From the NCBI GenBank assembly GCA_965220245.1, contig CBDCPI010000008.1, positions 372,001 to 436,000 on the forward strand: DNA of 64,000 nt, in the 5' to 3' direction. The notes below the pieces were generated by a model. That model was not told the DNA's origin, made no database searches, and worked only from the letters and a program-made list of their open reading frames with translations. The stretch's first letter is position 1, and every line of letters begins with the position of its first letter. A program made the position numbers and the translations under genes. This DNA comes from CBDCPI01 sp965220245. GTDB lineage: Bacteria; Chloroflexota; Dehalococcoidia; Lucifugimonadales; UBA3495. This document shows, one piece after another, positions 1 through 8,225 of this stretch.

Positions 1-726
1 CGTGGCCCCGCTGTCCGACACATCGTGGACGATTCCAGGCGTCCGGGACCTCATCTCCGCCTTGATTAGCAGCACCAAGCGCCCGTTGCGTTGGGTAATT
101 ATAGGTTCCTGAAGCAGGTCTTGGCGTTGCCAGCGGCGGAGATTGCGCTCCATCACCCCGTTTAGCCGCTCGTGGGCGGTACGCGATTCTTCCCGGAGCC
201 TGCGGAGCGCCGGGCTGGCGTTATCCAGCACCTCGCCCGTGGGACTGATGGCCGAACGAATCTCCCGCTCCACCTCCGTCAAGTCCGGGAGATTATCCGC
301 AATACCCGCCAAGAGAGGGATTTCTTCGTGGCGGGACAAAGAGGTGCGGTCGTGGCGGGACGCCTCCACCAGACCTCCCAAGGAATACAGTTCCTCACCC
401 CGCAACAGCCCCCCCAACAAGGCCCGGTTGACCACGACCCGGAAGTCGACATCGGGGCCGAACTCCAAGGCGCCGCCCCGGTCCAAATACTGGCGGGCTT
501 CCGTAGTCTCCTGCTGCCGGGTGGCAATGTCCAGGAGGTCTACCGACGGCAATAGCGCCAGCGCTTGCTCCCGGCCCATCACGGTGCGAGTGTGGCCGGC
601 CAACTGCTGTCTAATCTGGTCGAACTCGAGCGATTGGACCGACCTGGCAAACCCGGCCGATGCGTCGACTTCTTGGTCCGAGCCGGACGCCATCTCTACG
701 AGGGTTATTTCGTCAGAATCTCGCAT
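1..726 (-). CDS. mutS2: MutS2-family ATPase, N-terminal part (runs off left edge)
   Basis: The first 242 codons of a MutS2 protein read leftwards from ATG at 726; the rest lies outside the window. The N-terminal core-domain pattern is visible: LEFDQIRQQLAGH near residue 30, LLRGEELYSLGGLVEAS near 120, and the family signature RNGRLVLLIKAEMRSR followed by GIVHDVSDSGAT at the edge. The ATPase and Smr domains are not in view. MutS2 (RqcU in Bacillus) splits collided ribosomes for ribosome quality control; an older assignment is suppression of recombination. It follows the VLRF1-like gene by 43 bases on the same strand, so the two are probably co-transcribed. Family assignment is firm; the role is from the family. 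Confidence 0.88.
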   Translation of the reverse strand, partial: MRDSDEITLVEMASGSDQEVDASAGFARSVQSLEFDQIRQQLAGHTRTVMGREQALALLPSVDLLDIATRQQETTEARQYLDRGGALEFGPDVDFRVVVNRALLGGLLRGEELYSLGGLVEASRHDRTSLSRHEEIPLLAGIADNLPDLTEVEREIRSAISPTGEVLDNASPALRRLREESRTAHERLNGVMERNLRRWQRQDLLQEPIITQRNGRLVLLIKAEMRSRTPGIVHDVSDSGAT

Positions 727-769
727 ATGAGTTTACGCTAGGTAAAGCTAAGCCTGTCCCAGTCGGTAT

Positions 770-1537
770 TCACCACGACAAGGGATAGACCCTGCTTTCC
801 CAAAGCATTCCGCCAACTCTCTCCAAGGTATCATGTTTGGGGTCCCGAACGTTTAACCGCCTCTGCAAGACTTTACCCGAAAGCCGCCTAATGTACGTGC
901 ATTCGTTCAGGAAGCCCTCCAGGGTGAATTTATCCCCGCCCAGCAACACGAAATCCAGTGGCTTCTCCACGCTATCGAACAAGACTTGGACCGCCTCGCA
1001 GGTCTTGATGTAAAGCCGATGGACTTGACCCTCGCGGACCCGCTGAAACCGCTTCTGGGAGGTCCCGCCGGCATGGTGGCGGCCCTTGACGTACCGGGCA
1101 TCGGTCTTGGAGGACAACAGCCTATGGCCTTGGTAAACTGCCACCGAAAACCGTCCCAGCCGGAGCAACACGACACCCACGTTGTATTGGGCCTCTAACA
1201 GCGTCAGCAGGGGAGCGACGTGCCAGTCGGGATGGAGGCTGTTTTCAGAGACCGGAAACGGCGGCAAGATTACCGATGCCCGGCAACCGGCGCGCAACCC
1301 CACAAGGCCGGTGTCCGAGCTCAATACAGACCGGTCCAACGGGGAGAGGCGTTCCAGCCAACACCGGCCATCAACGCCCTGCGACTCCAGGAATGAGGTC
1401 AACTCGCCAGGGCGCAGGTATACCGCCGACGCGGGCTCATCCGGCAGCGGCCCCTGGTCTTTGACCAGCCGCTCCAAGCTGGACTTGCCCACAAGCTGCC
1501 CGGGTCTTACTGATGCGTGAGTAAATATCTTAATCAT
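770..1537 (-). CDS. VLRF1-like (Vms1/eRF1-type) peptidyl-tRNA hydrolase
   Basis: About 255 residues. The central KGRHHAGGTSQKRFQRVREG segment (residues 151-170) matches the Gly-rich, Gln-containing loop of VLRF1 domains, which in Vms1-type release factors cuts nascent chains off tRNA on stalled 60S/50S subunits. It is preceded by short strands (VGVVLLRLGRFSVAVYQG) typical of the eRF1 domain-2-like fold. Its neighbour downstream is mutS2, a ribosome splitter, which fits a rescue role. The start is uncertain: ATG 1537 has a purine-rich GGAGGGG directly abutting it, and an alternative ATG lies at 1549. Both starts and the first residues (FTHASV) lie inside a MITE, so the original N-terminus was probably replaced. 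Confidence 0.72.
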   Translation of the reverse strand: MIKIFTHASVRPGQLVGKSSLERLVKDQGPLPDEPASAVYLRPGELTSFLESQGVDGRCWLERLSPLDRSVLSSDTGLVGLRAGCRASVILPPFPVSENSLHPDWHVAPLLTLLEAQYNVGVVLLRLGRFSVAVYQGHRLLSSKTDARYVKGRHHAGGTSQKRFQRVREGQVHRLYIKTCEAVQVLFDSVEKPLDFVLLGGDKFTLEGFLNECTYIRRLSGKVLQRRLNVRDPKHDTLERVGGMLWESRVYPLSW

Positions 1538-1652
1538 CCCCTCCTGCATTCCCGCCTGCGCGGGAATCCACCACCCGGTATACTGGACTCCCGCTTTCGC
1601 GGGAGCGACGATGAGGAAGCACCGGGTTTAGTTTGTTGTTCACGCATCAGTA
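1508..1652. mobile_element. MITE, family A copy 1 (TA-flanked, TACTGATGCGTGA ends)
   Basis: Inverted ends TACTGATGCGTGA at 1508-1520 and TTCACGCATCAGTA at 1639-1652 bound 145 bases with no gene of its own. The TA at each outer edge is what IS630/mariner-type elements leave. The inside carries the palindromic cassette CCCGCCTGCGCGGGAATCC plus a second GC-rich half. A second copy lies at 4152-4321. The left end overlaps the first codons of the VLRF1-like gene. Confidence 0.75.
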
Positions 1653-1772
1653 GTTGCCCGAGTTTGATTGAAAGAGGGCCGATTTGCTGACTCATTTGAC
1701 TTAGTCCGGCTGAGATTTTAACACAGCCTGTATAATTAACCCGATGATTTTCGGGCCGCCGGAGAATTTATC

Positions 1773-2570
1773 GTGTCGAGTAATAACCCCACGCTCCAAG
1801 AGCGCCGAGACCGCGCTCTGCAACAGATGGACGCCGGGCGAATGGCCTTGCTGGCGTCTTTGGAGGGACTGGGAACCGAGGAGGCGTTCCTTGGTTCCCG
1901 TTGGTCGGTTTGGGAGGTAGTGAAGCACTTGGACTCCCCGGAATTTGTTAACTCCTTGGAAAGAATCGTCGCTGGCGAGATGGAGATGTTGCCCAGCTTC
2001 GACAGCCGGGACGCGCACCTGAAGCAGGACTTGGAGCGGCAGGCCGCGACTTCCCAACGGCTGCGGACTCTGATTTCCGGCCTCTCCGAGGAGCAACTGG
2101 CGCACCCGGTCACTCCAGCCAACCCCCATAACAATTTTCCCGCTCTGCGAATGATCGACCTGATTGAGCGGGTAGTACACCACGAAGCCACTCACGCCAG
2201 GCAGATCGAAGCTACCCGCAAGTACGTAGCCGAGTTCTCCGCCAAGGAACGGGCAGTGACCTTTGCCAGTTTGGGAACGGGCGACCCAGCCTCGGTCAAG
2301 CCCGGGGTGCGGGACTTGCTGTCCTACGCCGACTACGTAGCCGGAGGGCGCCAAGCTCTCGACTTGGTTCAACCTTGGCTCCGCGGCGTGGAGATTGAAC
2401 TCCGGGAAGACAATTCCCCGGAGGTGCTGGCCCGCTTGGGCCGCGAGGCCCGGAGCGGCCAATGGTGCTTGGTAGTGTGCTTGGCAGAGCCGGAGACCGA
2501 GTATTCCAAGCTCTTGGAGCTGGCCCGGCAACACTGCGGCCGGCTGGTGGTATACCCAGACCGCAACTGA
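1773..2570 (+). CDS. DinB-like (DinB_2) metal-binding domain protein
   Basis: 265 residues from GTG 1773, which has GGAG eight bases upstream. The first 150 residues form a DinB-type four-helix bundle with the three expected metal-ligand histidines: H52 in WEVVKHL and H137/H141 in ERVVHHEATHARQI. DinB-like proteins include mycothiol/bacillithiol-dependent thiol transferases and many of unknown role. The C-terminal ~100 residues (from about 160) have no family I recognise. A TATAAT at 1731-1736 could be a -10 box, but no convincing -35 lies upstream. The gene stands alone between the MITE and a convergent toxin-antitoxin pair. Confidence 0.7.
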   Translation: MSSNNPTLQERRDRALQQMDAGRMALLASLEGLGTEEAFLGSRWSVWEVVKHLDSPEFVNSLERIVAGEMEMLPSFDSRDAHLKQDLERQAATSQRLRTLISGLSEEQLAHPVTPANPHNNFPALRMIDLIERVVHHEATHARQIEATRKYVAEFSAKERAVTFASLGTGDPASVKPGVRDLLSYADYVAGGRQALDLVQPWLRGVEIELREDNSPEVLARLGREARSGQWCLVVCLAEPETEYSKLLELARQHCGRLVVYPDRN

Positions 2571-2633
2571 CCCCAGAGGACGCAAGTGGGACTCTGGGGT
2601 GGATGGGTCCGGCCTGATCAATGATAGCGATGT

Positions 2634-3041
2634 TTACTCACTTTCGAAAGGATTCTGCAACTCCACACCAAGTTGGCCAAAGTCACGCACGTTCCTGGTC
2701 ACCACCGTCAGCCGGTGAACGATGGCCGTCGCTGCAATCATGGCGTCCTCAGTAATGGTGTCTGACCGTCGGTGCATGAGCCGCGCCCACTCCCGGAAAG
2801 CGGTAGCGTCCATCGGCAATACACTGTAGGAGGCCAGAACCCGATCGAGCCAGGCTTCCAACTCCTCCGCCTTTGCCTCATCCTGCTCCCGAGTGGTCTC
2901 GATCCCCGCTTGTATCTCCCCAACCGTGACTACAGATATGAAGAGGTGCTCTGCTGGCACGTCGGCAATCCAACTCAGGACGGCCCTATGAGGATGGGGG
3001 CGTCTCAGTTCCGAAACCACGTTGGTATCGAGGAGGTACAC
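2634..3041 (-). CDS. VapC/FitB-type PIN-domain toxin
   Basis: 135 residues with the PIN signature: MYLLDTNVVSELRR at the N-terminus (first Asp), VGEIQAGI with the conserved Glu near residue 43, EDAMIAATA near 100 and VTRNVRDF near 115. PIN toxins are Mg-dependent ribonucleases that usually cut tRNA or rRNA. It starts four bases after the antitoxin stop, the usual antitoxin-first order. All acidic positions are present, so it looks intact. Length is normal for the family. Confidence 0.85.
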   Translation of the reverse strand: MYLLDTNVVSELRRPHPHRAVLSWIADVPAEHLFISVVTVGEIQAGIETTREQDEAKAEELEAWLDRVLASYSVLPMDATAFREWARLMHRRSDTITEDAMIAATAIVHRLTVVTRNVRDFGQLGVELQNPFESE

Positions 3042-3045
3042 TGGT

Positions 3046-3306
3046 CTAGTCGACGACCGAAGGTGTTCGGCGGTGCTGCTTCAGACGCGGCGGTGTAAGC
3101 ACATCAGTCCGCGCTTCCGATGTGAGAAGCAACTCCTTCAGGTCCGGCTTCGTCATCTTCTCCAATCTCCGCCACTGCTCAATGGGAAGGAGTACAGCCG
3201 TTTCCACGCCACGCTTGGTTACGATCTGCGGCCCATCTGCCAGGCTGGCTTCAAGGAACTCGCTGAACCTTGCCTTGGCATCTTGGACCTGCCACTTATT
3301 GCCCAT
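3046..3306 (-). CDS. Phd/YefM-type antitoxin
   Basis: 86 residues. The N-terminal WQVQDAKARFSEFLEASL and IVTKRGVETAVLLPIEQWRRL are the Phd/YefM DNA-binding fold; the C-terminal tail (about residues 55-86) would wrap the toxin. ATG 3306 was chosen over an upstream in-frame ATG at 3342 because GGAGG sits five bases before it and the protein then starts as family members do. It is the first gene of a two-gene unit with the PIN toxin. Such antitoxins normally repress their own promoter. Confidence 0.82.
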   Translation of the reverse strand: MGNKWQVQDAKARFSEFLEASLADGPQIVTKRGVETAVLLPIEQWRRLEKMTKPDLKELLLTSEARTDVLTPPRLKQHRRTPSVVD

Positions 3307-3401
3307 ATTTCCTCCAGTGGCGCCAATACTGACTAGGCACAAGACTAGTCTAGAATTGGTGAATCGTCAAGCTGGGTAGATGCCCAGAGTCAATGGGTTG
3401 A

Positions 3402-3430
3402 TTGCCCGCTGTGGGCGATTTTGCTACACT
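3402..3430 (+). promoter_or_regulatory. Probable sigma70 promoter for the NIPSNAP gene
   Basis: TTGCCC, a 17-base spacer, then TACACT preceded by TG one base upstream (extended -10). It lies 76 bases before the NIPSNAP start and points at it. Confidence 0.5.
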
Positions 3431-3505
3431 AAAGCGAATCCACTCCCCCGGTAGTTGCCGAGCGTGAACCGGGCTGCCGTTTTCCCAAAGTGAGAAGGAG
3501 TCGCC

Positions 3506-4126
3506 ATGATCTACGAAGTCCGCACTTATAACCTGAAACCCGGCCAAGTGCCCCAGTTCGAGGAGAACTTTGCCAATGCCCTCCCGGCCCGGGAAAAGTA
3601 TTCCAAGCTGGGCGCCTTCTGGCACACCGAATTCGGACCGTTGAACCAAGTCATCCACGTTTGGCCCTACGAGAGCGTGGAAGAGCGCAACGCCATCCGG
3701 ACCGAAGCCGCCAAAGACCCGGACTGGCCGCCGAAAAACCCTCCTGAGATGTATGAGACCATGGAGTCGGAGATATTTATTCCGGCCCCCTTTATGCGTC
3801 CCTTGGGCGGCGACCAAGAGTTGGGCAATATCTACGAAATGCGCACCTACGTTTATCAGGTCGGGGCCATGCCGGAGGTTATCAAACGCTGGGAAGCCGC
3901 CATACCGCACCGGGAGGAGTACTCGCCATTGGCGGCGGCTTGGTATACCGACATCGGCGGCCTGAACAAGTGGGTCCACATCTGGCCTTATAAGGACCTA
4001 AACCATCGGTCCGAAGTACGCGCCGAGGCCCAAAAGAACCCCAATTGGCCGCCTCCCACCCGCGAGTTCTTGGTGAGACAGGAAAACAAGCTAATGGTGC
4101 CCGCTGCCTTTTCTCCAATGCACTGA
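3506..4126 (+). CDS. Tandem NIPSNAP-domain protein
   Basis: 206 residues made of two NIPSNAP repeats (about 1-100 and 109-206). Each begins IYE[VM]RTY and contains W(H/Y)T(E/D)(F/I)G followed by HVWPY or HIWPY. These are ferredoxin-like alpha-beta barrels that dimerise; bacterial members have no settled reaction, though some sit with degradative monooxygenases. The start is clear (AAGGAG eight bases before ATG). It stands alone between a promoter and a MITE, so nothing nearby tells its substrate. Confidence 0.85.
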   Translation: MIYEVRTYNLKPGQVPQFEENFANALPAREKYSKLGAFWHTEFGPLNQVIHVWPYESVEERNAIRTEAAKDPDWPPKNPPEMYETMESEIFIPAPFMRPLGGDQELGNIYEMRTYVYQVGAMPEVIKRWEAAIPHREEYSPLAAAWYTDIGGLNKWVHIWPYKDLNHRSEVRAEAQKNPNWPPPTREFLVRQENKLMVPAAFSPMH

Positions 4127-4151
4127 GCGTTGCACCCAAATCCGACCATAT

Positions 4152-4321
4152 TACTGATGCGTGAACAATTACCTAAAACGGTCCTCGTCTTTCCGGCCTT
4201 GAGCCGGAATCCAGAAATTCTGAGGACAAGGAACGTAGCTGGCGGAGAACGGTCCTGGATTCCGGCCTTCGCCGGAAAGACGGGGGAGGGGACAGTTTAG
4301 AAACTTATTCACGTATCAGTA
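4152..4321. mobile_element. MITE, family A copy 2
   Basis: 170 bases with ends TACTGATGCGTGAACAA (4152-4168) and TTATTCACGTATCAGTA (4305-4321), TA at both edges. The inside holds two divergent copies of CCGGAATCC palindromes (CCGGCCTTGAGCCGGAATCC and GGATTCCGGCCTTCGCCGG). It shares only its ends with copy 1 at 1508-1652; the middle is related but diverged. Confidence 0.75.
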
Positions 4322-4402
4322 AAGCAAGAGGCTCTTAGCCCCGGCGTATAGGGTCTCCCCCTCTCTCTTCACCAAATGAGAGGGGGAGAATGTTTCTTGG
4401 GT

Positions 4403-5110
4403 ATGACTGAACTCGAAACAGCATTACAAGACTTGGTGACCGCCAACCGGATTTTGGCGAACGAGGGTGTCGTCGACGCCTTTGGGCACGTCAGCCTGCG
4501 GCACCCCGGCAATCCGGACCACTACTGGCTGTCCAGGTCGCGGGCGCCCCAGTTGGTGACCCTAGAAGACCTGATGGAGTACACCATCCAAGGGGAGCCG
4601 CTGGACCAACAGGGAAGGGCCATGTACGCCGAGCGGCCAATCCACGGGGCCGTTTACGAGGCTCGCCCCGACGTTCAAGCCGTGGTCCACAACCATTCCC
4701 CCGCGGTGGTCCCGTTCAGCGTGACATCCGTTCCCCTACGGCCCATATTTCACTTGGCGGCGGTGATTGGCGCCCACGTACCGGTGTGGGACATCCGCGA
4801 CCGCTTCGGCGACACCGACATGCTGGTTACCACCATGGAGCAAGGACGCGACCTAGCTAAGACCCTGGGCCAAGGACGCACCGCTCTGATACGGGGACAC
4901 GGCTGTGTGGTCACCGGCGATTCGGTAAGAGCGGCGGTGATGGCCTCAGTGTACCTGCAATTGAATGCCCACCTATTGTCCGAGTCCCTGAAGCTGGGGG
5001 AGGTTACCTACCTATCTCCCGGAGAAGTGGCTAAGATGGCCGAGACCCAGCTCCGTCCGCTATCAGGAAACCGGGCTTGGGAATACTGGGCGGCCCGCAC
5101 CGGCGGCTAG
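4403..5110 (+). CDS. Class II aldolase/adducin-family protein
   Basis: About 235 residues. Family marks: NEGVVDAFGHVSLRHP near the start, the metal-binding HNHSPAVVPFS segment, and ALIRGHGCVVTG for the third histidine. Members are zinc-dependent aldolases or decarboxylases of phosphorylated or hydroxy-keto acids (FucA/AraD fold). The substrate cannot be read from sequence. An upstream in-frame ATG at 4376 lies inside a hairpin (CTCCCCCTCTC at 4355 with GAGAGGGGGAG at 4378), so ATG 4403 is preferred, although neither has a strong ribosome site. It is followed 16 bases later by an NTF2-fold gene, probably one transcript. Confidence 0.82.
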   Translation: MTELETALQDLVTANRILANEGVVDAFGHVSLRHPGNPDHYWLSRSRAPQLVTLEDLMEYTIQGEPLDQQGRAMYAERPIHGAVYEARPDVQAVVHNHSPAVVPFSVTSVPLRPIFHLAAVIGAHVPVWDIRDRFGDTDMLVTTMEQGRDLAKTLGQGRTALIRGHGCVVTGDSVRAAVMASVYLQLNAHLLSESLKLGEVTYLSPGEVAKMAETQLRPLSGNRAWEYWAARTGG

Positions 5111-5126
5111 ACCGCCAGAGGAAAAT

Positions 5127-5522
5127 ATGCAGTCCGACGGCCCTGACCTAGAAGCGATTCGCGAAGCCAATCAACGGTTCTACGACGCCTTTGGCGCGCT
5201 GGACATCGCCGCGATGGAAGACGCTTGGGAAACCTCGGAGCGGGCGCTCTGCGTTCATCCGGGCTGGCCGCCCATCGTGGGTTGGGAGCGGATCAAGGAA
5301 AGCTGGCAGCGCATCTTCGATAACACCAGCCTGATGCACTTCAACGTCCACTACGTGAACGTCGTAACCACCGGAGACTCCGGATGGGTCACTTGTGTGG
5401 AGAACATTTCCAGCGTGTTGCAGGGGCGGGCCAGCAACTTTGGGATACTGGCCACCAACATCTTCGTCCGCACTCCTCTGGGCTGGCGCATGACCGGACA
5501 CCACGCCTCGCCCAGCGCCTAA
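5127..5522 (+). CDS. NTF2-like/SnoaL-type small protein
   Basis: 131 residues with the cone-shaped NTF2-like pattern: an N-terminal helix (ANQRFYDAFGALDIAAMEDAW), then CVHPGWPPIVGWERIKESW and long strands ending in TNIFVRTPLGWRMTGHHAS. Relatives include limonene epoxide hydrolase, ketosteroid isomerase and ring-hydroxylase beta subunits, and many have unknown roles; residue content here does not single out one. GAGG precedes ATG 5127 by six bases. It probably shares a message with the class II aldolase upstream. Confidence 0.75.
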   Translation: MQSDGPDLEAIREANQRFYDAFGALDIAAMEDAWETSERALCVHPGWPPIVGWERIKESWQRIFDNTSLMHFNVHYVNVVTTGDSGWVTCVENISSVLQGRASNFGILATNIFVRTPLGWRMTGHHASPSA

Positions 5523-5659
5523 ACCGCCACCCTCTCCTTGGCAACCCCGCCTGCCGACATGCCCTGGCACACAACCGCCAGACCCCTTAAGTCACGCCTG
5601 TTACAATATAAAGTGGAGTAGCAGAGCGGTTTGCTTCCGGCTAGGGAGAGGCACCCATT

Positions 5660-6910
5660 ATGTCACTAGACGCTTCAACGCTCACCAAGACGCAGCGGAA
5701 TCTATGGAACGCCATCGTGTCCGAAGCGCTGGCGTACCTGAAATACAACGCCTACGCCCACAAGGCCCTTGAGGAGGGCCTGCCAGAAGTGGCCCAAGTG
5801 TTTCAGGAAGTGACCGGGGCCGAGACCATTCACGGCTTAAATCATCTGCGGGTGTCCGGCGACATCGGCACCACGGCAGAAAATCTCCGCAACGTGACTA
5901 CCGGAGAGACCAAGGAGTATAGCCTCATCTATCCGCGGATGATTCAAGAGGCCTTGGACGAAGGAAATACTGCGGCGGCCGACTCCTTCGCGATGGCCCT
6001 GGAAAGGGAACGCCACCACTTGGAGATTTTTTCCCAGGCGTTGGAAGCCCTGGAGGCCCGAGCGCCGGCCGCTCAACCTCTTGTGATAAGCCCTCCGCCG
6101 GAACCGATTATAGACCTTCCACGGGAGCCGAGGGGGGACGCCGAGGAGGAACCGGTCGGGGTCCAATTCCTGGAAGGGCGCGAGTTGGAGACCTACGTCA
6201 CCGCCGCCATGGAGATCGACCGGGAGCGGTGGCGGGTAGCATCACTGGGCCGCCTTAGAGAGGTGGTGTTCGGCGCCCAAGATGGTATCCTGAGCACCCT
6301 CGCGTTGGTTACATCCGTCGCGGTGGCCGTTGACCAGACCTCGCTCGTGCTGGTCGCCGGACTGGCCGGCGCCTTGGCGGGCATGATATCAATGGCTACG
6401 GGGGCCTATCTAGGCTCCCGGGCGGAGCAGGACGTCAAACGGTCGGAGATCGCTCAAGAGGCGGAGGAACTGGCGGCCAACCCAGCGGAGGAACTGGCGG
6501 AGTTGACCGTAATCTTCCAGCGAGAGGGCCGAAGCTACCCCGAAGCCCGGCGCCTTGCCGATGCCATCGCTGAGGATAAAGACCTCTGGTTACGCACGCT
6601 GGTAGAAAAAGAGTTGGGCATCAGCCCGGACGAGACCGCCAACCCCATCAAAGACGCTCTAGCCATGGGAACTTCCTTCATTTTAGCCGCTCTGGTGCCC
6701 ATCATCCCCCACTTGGTCCTGAGCGGATGGCCCGCCATCGGCCTTTCGATAACCGCAGCCTTGATCGGGTTGTTCATCTTGGGTGTGGGCAAAGGCCGGT
6801 TGGTGCAACGCTCTCCCCTGTTGCAAGGTCTGGAGATTCTGGGAATCGGGGTGGTATCAGCCGCTATCGGCTACGGCTTGGGCAACGGCATTCCCCGGTT
6901 GATTACCTGA
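5660..6910 (+). CDS. Rubrerythrin-VIT1/CCC1 fusion (MbfA-like iron exporter)
   Basis: 416 residues in two parts. Residues 1-150 are a ferritin-like/rubrerythrin bundle with di-iron ligands in EALAYLKYNAYAHK, EVTGAETIHGLNHL and ALERERHHLEIF. After a Pro/Glu linker, residues 190-416 are a VIT1/CCC1 domain: FGAQDGILSTLALVTSVAVA, LAGMISMATGAYLGSRAEQD and three more hydrophobic segments at the end. This is the arrangement of MbfA proteins, which oxidise Fe(II) and export iron or protect from peroxide. It stands alone; no Irr or Fur box was identified. ATG 5660 lies 13 bases after GGGAGAGG, a long but usable spacing. Confidence 0.82.
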   Translation: MSLDASTLTKTQRNLWNAIVSEALAYLKYNAYAHKALEEGLPEVAQVFQEVTGAETIHGLNHLRVSGDIGTTAENLRNVTTGETKEYSLIYPRMIQEALDEGNTAAADSFAMALERERHHLEIFSQALEALEARAPAAQPLVISPPPEPIIDLPREPRGDAEEEPVGVQFLEGRELETYVTAAMEIDRERWRVASLGRLREVVFGAQDGILSTLALVTSVAVAVDQTSLVLVAGLAGALAGMISMATGAYLGSRAEQDVKRSEIAQEAEELAANPAEELAELTVIFQREGRSYPEARRLADAIAEDKDLWLRTLVEKELGISPDETANPIKDALAMGTSFILAALVPIIPHLVLSGWPAIGLSITAALIGLFILGVGKGRLVQRSPLLQGLEILGIGVVSAAIGYGLGNGIPRLIT

Positions 6911-6951
6911 GAAAACGAAATTAAGTCACAAGCGCTGAGGAGAGGCTGCGT

Positions 6952-7863
6952 TTAGAGTACCCGGCTTAGCAGGCCCTGAGCCGCCGCGACGAACTCTGCC
7001 GGATTGTCGCCTTGGACCAAGTGACCGGCGTGGGATATAGTCACCGTCTCGCAGTCGGTGATGGCCGACTGCATCCGTTCCATCGTTTCTTCCAAGAACA
7101 GGTCGCTCCGGTCTCCGCGCATCACCAGGGTGGGACAGCCGATTTGCCGGATGCACTCCCAGAGCTGCTCCGAGGTCCAGCTTGACTCGCGGCGGGCCGG
7201 GTCCCGCATGGTCTTGTCGTACTTCCAAGTCCACTTACCGTCCGGGCGCTCCCGGATGCTGTATTTCAGAGCGCCCAAGACCTGCTCCCGGGACCGGCCG
7301 GTGTATTCCATAACTCGTTGGGCAAACTCCTCGAAGGAGTCCAACTCGTCGGGTAGCTCCCGAAAGCGCCGGATCCTGTCCGAGCCGCGGCGTTGGACCT
7401 CGGGTCCGGTGTCGACTATTACCAGACCCTTGAGGGTTGAGGGATTACGGGAGGCCCAGACGTAGCTGTTCCGGCCGCCCATGGAATGGCCCATAAGCAC
7501 GAACCCATCAATGCCGCTGGCTTGTACAAACCCATCCAAGTCTCCAACTTGGGCCTCGATAGAGTAGTCGCCATCGCTTGCCCAGTCGCTATCGCCATGC
7601 CCGCGCTGGTCCAAAGCCATCACATGATACCGGTCGGAAAGGGCCAAGCTTACGAAGTCCCAACTATGGGCCTGCTGCGAGTTGCCATGGAGCAGCAATA
7701 TCGTCGGATCGGCGGCTTTGCCCCACTCCAAGTAATGGAAATTCATCCCATTGACTTGGATGTTTCTATCGGTAGGTCCGTTTTCTTGGGTGAACGGTAC
7801 GCCCATTCGACGGGCGGCTTCGTGAAGGGTTAACCCTTGCCCAACCTCGGGAGCTTGCGCCAT
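6952..7863 (-). CDS. Alpha/beta hydrolase
   Basis: 303 residues with a complete alpha/beta-hydrolase pattern: ILLLHGNSQQAHSW (oxyanion loop), nucleophile elbow GHSMGG, LVMRGDRSD for the acid and ISHAGHLVQGDNP for the histidine. Cap-domain sequence between about residues 150 and 225 is generic, so esterase, C-C hydrolase or haloalkane dehalogenase-like reactions cannot be separated. ATG 7863 is preferred to a TTG two codons upstream because AGAGG sits eight bases before it. No operon partner. Confidence 0.8.
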   Translation of the reverse strand: MAQAPEVGQGLTLHEAARRMGVPFTQENGPTDRNIQVNGMNFHYLEWGKAADPTILLLHGNSQQAHSWDFVSLALSDRYHVMALDQRGHGDSDWASDGDYSIEAQVGDLDGFVQASGIDGFVLMGHSMGGRNSYVWASRNPSTLKGLVIVDTGPEVQRRGSDRIRRFRELPDELDSFEEFAQRVMEYTGRSREQVLGALKYSIRERPDGKWTWKYDKTMRDPARRESSWTSEQLWECIRQIGCPTLVMRGDRSDLFLEETMERMQSAITDCETVTISHAGHLVQGDNPAEFVAAAQGLLSRVL

Positions 7864-7974
7864 TTTCAAACCTCTGGGTTGGTCTCAGACCATAATACCC
7901 TGAGTGTCAAGAACTCTCGCAGCGCTCAGGGTATTTCAGTTTTCATGTTGGAGTGGTGCAGTAACCCTCTAGAA

Positions 7975-8075
7975 TGTCATTCTGAGGAGCTTGCGACGAA
8001 GAATCTAAAGTTTTTCTATGGCAAAACGGTTGGTATGGGCAGGATTTTAGACCCTTCGCTGCGCTCAGGGTGACA
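7975..8075. repeat. Interspersed palindromic repeat, family B
   Basis: TGTCATTCTGAGGAGC ... GAAGAATCTAAAG on the left mirrors GGATTTTAGACCC ... CAGGGTGACA on the right, so the unit folds on itself. The same unit, diverged, recurs at 29170-29320, 49057-49170 and 51871-52029. The surrounding intergenic stretch 7864-8225 also holds CATAATACCCTGAG/CTCAGGGTATTTCAG arms (about 7891-7938) but no gene. Confidence 0.65.
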
Positions 8076-8107
8076 ACTGAAAGACTCTGTCGCAGCGCTG
8101 GCCGATG

Positions 8108-8136
8108 TTCCATTTAAGGGTTGCTGGTGCTATGAT
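8108..8136 (+). promoter_or_regulatory. Possible promoter for the bL25 gene
   Basis: TATGAT at 8131-8136 with TG close upstream; 17 bases further up lies TTCCAT, a weak -35. It sits 90 bases before the bL25 start. Confidence 0.3.
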
Positions 8137-8225
8137 AGGCCGGATTATTCGGCCGAGGCCCTCTCTCCTTAACCATCGTTGGGAGAGCCGCCCCAGCCGG
8201 GGCCAAACTAGGAGCAACTACACCC

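Noticed and set aside
1731..1736. TATAAT as a full promoter for the DinB-like gene
   Set aside because: The nearest TTGACT is 29 bases upstream, too far for a sigma70 pair; kept only as a possible -10.
1701..2621. 306-codon minus-strand open frame opposite the DinB-like gene
   Set aside because: The plus strand carries the DinB histidine motifs and a proper ribosome site; the minus frame has none.
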